Positions 58,862 to 64,000 of a DNA stretch of 64,000 bases are shown here, piece after piece (the stretch's first letter is position 1; each line of letters starts with the position of its first letter). Origin of the DNA: an uncultured bacterium. GTDB taxonomy: Bacteria; Cyanobacteriota; Vampirovibrionia; Gastranaerophilales; Gastranaerophilaceae. The notes under the pieces are model-generated. The model was not told the origin of the DNA and did no database searches. It was given only the letters and a program-made list of their open reading frames with translations. The translations under genes were made by a program, and so were the position numbers. The stretch is from NCBI GenBank assembly GCA_900553895.1, contig USFB01000001.1, forward strand, positions 62,001 through 126,000, written 5' to 3'.

Positions 58862-59203
58862 AACTAATTACTCCTATATTTTACAACTAATATTTAATTT
58901 CCTATTTGTTTTTACTTACTTTAATCCCATTAAAATTCTACAATCTTTAGGTCTTATATATCTAAACACACAAACAGTTTAAAAATTGCTATTTCTACGG
59001 CATGATTTTTTAATAAAATTTGTGTTATATGCCTAAAACTATTATACCAACTGAACTCTAGCTTGCAAATTTACATTTACAAAACTTAACAAAGCACTTT
59101 GTAATCCATAAAAATCTGTTTTTGATTAGCTTTGTTTATGTTAAAATTTCCTTATGTATCAGGGTATTGAACCTACCGATAAATAATTCACGAGGGAGCA
59201 GAG
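58862..59203. other. Divergent AT-rich intergenic region
   Basis: About 342 bases with no gene. It contains the leader of the coiled-coil protein gene (TATATAAG on the minus strand near 58955-58962) and, for the plus-strand gene at 59204, the extended -10 TGTTAAAAT at 59139-59147. I see no repeat or RNA structure here. Confidence 0.6.
59139..59147 (+). promoter_or_regulatory. Extended -10 element before the O-antigen ligase-like gene
   Basis: TGTTAAAAT, 56 bases before the GTG start; same form as the lysS and glmU elements. No clear -35. Confidence 0.5.
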
Positions 59204-62416
<3,213 letters not shown>

Positions 62417-62417
<1 letters not shown>

Positions 62418-62842
62418 TGAAAAAGAATTTTAACGTTATACAGATAAACGGGATTAGAGGATTGATTATGGCAGGTTTTGTCGTAACATGCCTAGCTGCC
62501 GGTTTCGGCGCATTTCCCGGTTGGGTTTGCATGCACCTTTGGAACTTCGGCGCATCATTTACTGAATCATTACCTTCTATCGGACTAGTTCAAGGTCTTT
62601 TGCTTTGGGGTATTATGGTTGCTGCGTATTTTACGTTCAGGAAACAAAAACTTGTTGTTTGCATGAAAGCACCGCAAGGTTTAAGCGACGAAGAATTGAA
62701 GACCGTTTTTGCCGATATAAAAAAACAGGCGCAAGACGATACAATTCTCCAAGCTATGATTAAGGCTCGTGAAGCTGAATTAAAATTAAAAGACGAGCAA
62801 AAAGATATTGCAAAAGACGAAGTCAAATCAAATCGTAATTAG
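62417..62842 (+). CDS. Small two-helix membrane protein with charged tail, unknown
   Basis: 141 residues, starting at the last base of the ligA stop. Two membrane helices: about 14-34 (RGLIMAGFVVTCLAAGFGAF) and about 55-75 (IGLVQGLLLWGIMVAAYFTF). A cytoplasmic helical tail follows, with charged residues (KAREAELKLKDEQKDIAKDE). Two Trp and two Cys in the loop. I recognise no named family, but co-translation with ligA looks deliberate. A strong terminator follows. Confidence 0.7.
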
Positions 62843-62850
62843 CAATATAA

Positions 62851-62887
62851 AAAAAATGGCGGAACTTTCCAAGTTCCGCCATTTTTT
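62851..62887. terminator. Bidirectional terminator
   Basis: AAAAAATGGCGGAACTT pairs exactly with AAGTTCCGCCATTTTTT around TCC (62851-62887). Very strong, with A and T runs on both sides; serves the ligA unit and the convergent glycosidase gene. Confidence 0.95.
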
Positions 62888-62897
62888 ATACAAACAA

Positions 62898-63713
62898 TTA
62901 TTTCTGTTTTATTATCATAAAAGATTTTAATGCTCTTCCCGTATCCCCGTTTGTTTGAGTAGATACAACATTGATGTTTTTATAATTTAAAGAAGTAGAG
63001 CTTCCTCCATCAAACGCCATCGCGCTATCCAAATCATAACTTGCACACAAATCTCTTGCCTCAAAAATATCCATTGGATGTTCATTTGTTACGATAAAAA
63101 TATGCGCTTCTTGAGTGCTACCATCAATATTTTTAATACCTATCAACGTTCTTGCTGTTTTATGTAATACAGAAGCAGATTCTCTCACCACATTCCCATC
63201 TTTATCTTTTACTACAAAAAATTCTTCTTCTAATCTTAAGTTTGGTAAAAGCTGAGGTCCGCCTTGAGCAGAAGTTCTAACTGAACACATAAAGTCAATT
63301 TTTGAATTGTGTTGTGCAATTTCATATCTTAACTTACTATCGCAGTCTAAAACTCTAAACTCAGTTCTGTTTAACACCTTTTGTAAGCTTTGTCTTAATA
63401 CAGGATTCATCATAATGTTTTCATTAAATAACGGGTCTTCTATAGTCTGTGAATCATTTACTATATAAGAAATTGTTTTTTGATTTTTAGGATCAAAAAA
63501 GCCTGCATTAATCGTAAGCAAAGAATCGCCCTTTTTATGCGCTTCTCGGTTTGTAATTAATGATGGTGATGAAACAAATTGCATTTGCTTTTTTACTCTA
63601 TCACCACTTAAAACTATGTGATAGATACCATCATCGTAATCAACTTTTATAGGTACAGCAAATACTGCTAAAGTAGAAGCAAACAATAATGATAGCACTA
63701 AAAATTTTTTCAT
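62898..63713 (-). CDS. Exported phosphodiester glycosidase (NAGPA/DUF2233) family protein
   Basis: 271 residues. A signal peptide (MKKFLVLSLLFASTLAVFAV) is followed by the NAGPA domain: LLTINAGFFDPKNQKTISY, SAQGGPQLLPNL, ARTLIGI and SAMAFDGGSSTSLNYKNINV, the classic four-motif set. Members act on phosphodiester-linked or polysaccharide glycans (NAGPA removes GlcNAc from mannose 6-phosphodiesters); bacterial ones are thought to act on exopolysaccharides or cell wall. Acts in periplasm or outside. Adjacent, on the same strand, is the partial permease gene, one base apart. Confidence 0.88.
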   Translation of the reverse strand: MKKFLVLSLLFASTLAVFAVPIKVDYDDGIYHIVLSGDRVKKQMQFVSSPSLITNREAHKKGDSLLTINAGFFDPKNQKTISYIVNDSQTIEDPLFNENIMMNPVLRQSLQKVLNRTEFRVLDCDSKLRYEIAQHNSKIDFMCSVRTSAQGGPQLLPNLRLEEEFFVVKDKDGNVVRESASVLHKTARTLIGIKNIDGSTQEAHIFIVTNEHPMDIFEARDLCASYDLDSAMAFDGGSSTSLNYKNINVVSTQTNGDTGRALKSFMIIKQK

Positions 63714-63714
63714 T

Positions 63715-64000
63715 TTATAAATCCCTTGATTTGTAGAACATTATAATAGCAAACAAAAACGCTAACGGTGGAATTGCAGCCGTTGCAAGAGGTGGCAAAA
63801 CACCTTTTTCTGCCAATAAGTCGAAGAAAGGCAGGGTTATATAATATACAAAAATACAACCGATAGCAATAGTAAACCCGATTAATCTTTGTTCACGCGG
63901 TTTGCTGAAGCCTAACAAACATCCCATAACAGCTAAAAGAACACAAACAAACGGGTGGAAAAATCTTTGGTAATACTTGTTTGCCATCAATCTGTAATCT
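63715..64000 (-). CDS. LptF/LptG-type permease, C-terminal part only
   Basis: About 95 residues of the C-terminus; the gene runs past the right edge, and a TTG at 63990 is not its start because the frame stays open further upstream (DYRLMANKY). Three membrane helices: about residues 12-30, 36-55 and 70-88. The sequence YYQRFFHPFVCVLLAVMGCL and GCIFVYYITLPFFDLLAEKG fits the C-terminal permease domain of LptF/LptG, the inner membrane parts of the LPS exporter. It indicates a lipopolysaccharide-bearing outer membrane. Operon with the NAGPA-family gene. Confidence 0.82.
   Translation of the reverse strand, partial: DYRLMANKYYQRFFHPFVCVLLAVMGCLLGFSKPREQRLIGFTIAIGCIFVYYITLPFFDLLAEKGVLPPLATAAIPPLAFLFAIIMFYKSRDL

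Noticed and set aside
58940..58970. Same alternative promoter as the 22921/23276 pair before the coiled-coil gene
   Set aside because: Only TATATA with AAG is shared, which is not distinctive in such AT-rich sequence.

Overview
The window is a gene-dense, AT-rich bacterial chromosome segment of almost entirely vertical, housekeeping character. A diderm envelope is indicated by an RND/TolC/adaptor efflux set, a partial LptF/G-type permease, a KdsC-like phosphatase with a NeuB-family synthase, and several Sec signal peptides. Three features point to the non-photosynthetic sister lineage of Cyanobacteria (Vampirovibrionia/Melainabacteria, probably gut Gastranaerophilales): a clear DUF3326 protein (a family I know mainly from cyanobacteria and plants), LuxR-tailed response regulators in a cyanobacteria-like sensory operon, and several small secreted or membrane proteins with no recognised relatives outside such genomes. 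The lineage is an inference; no rRNA gene is present to confirm it. No prophage, integrase, IS transposase or CRISPR array was found.

Layout. 1-1.85 kb (minus): 5' part of nusA, rimP, and a small unknown gene. 1.9-8 kb (plus): lysS, thiL-ispD, a soluble histidine kinase, and trigger factor with a leader hairpin that hides its ribosome binding site. 8-9.7 kb (minus): DUF3326 gene plus a prepilin-like gene. 9.8-16.3 kb (plus): an unusual three-gene unit: an acidic membrane-anchored protein, a very acidic protein with a C-terminal helix-turn-helix, and a zinc-ribbon/STAND-type ATPase with a helical repeat tail. 16.3-21.3 kb (minus): SNF2 helicase, small membrane protein, gpmI. 21.5-23.8 kb (mostly plus): four small lineage-type genes, two of which share one promoter sequence at the same distance from their starts. 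23.8-31.4 kb (minus): folD with a CooC-like ATPase, then TolC-RND-adaptor efflux genes. 31.6-36.5 kb: small secreted protein, WecG/TagA glycosyltransferase, N-terminal half of a split transketolase with a small cysteine protein, SpoU-type methyltransferase, Xaa-Pro aminopeptidase carrying an in-frame repeat insertion, and a parvulin.

36.6-39.4 kb (minus): rpmG, tRNA-Trp, secE, nusG, rplK, rplA, with dispersed repeats in the gaps and two tandem terminators at the end. 39.7-43.2 kb: glmU, a HEMGH metallopeptidase-like protein, a family 2 glycosyltransferase. 43.4-48.4 kb (plus): a tightly overlapping sensory operon (GAF/HD-GYP, TPR, two response regulators, pentapeptide repeat). 48.4-50.6 kb (minus): FliO-like gene, neuB-like and kdsC-like genes. 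50.7-57 kb (plus): histidine kinase, Nudix, aroH, receiver-only regulator, dnaE. 57.1-64 kb: large coiled-coil protein, O-antigen ligase-like protein, ligA, small membrane protein, NAGPA-type glycosidase, and a partial LptF/G-type permease.

The most striking non-gene content is repetitive DNA. One family has ends of the form CCCTC(A/G)CCC, and one copy lies in frame inside the aminopeptidase gene. A second is a set of short hairpins, each with a GTAG foot, resembling REP sequences. A third is a long inverted repeat near 25.5 kb. The other main observations are the trigger-factor leader hairpin and the three-gene ATPase unit.
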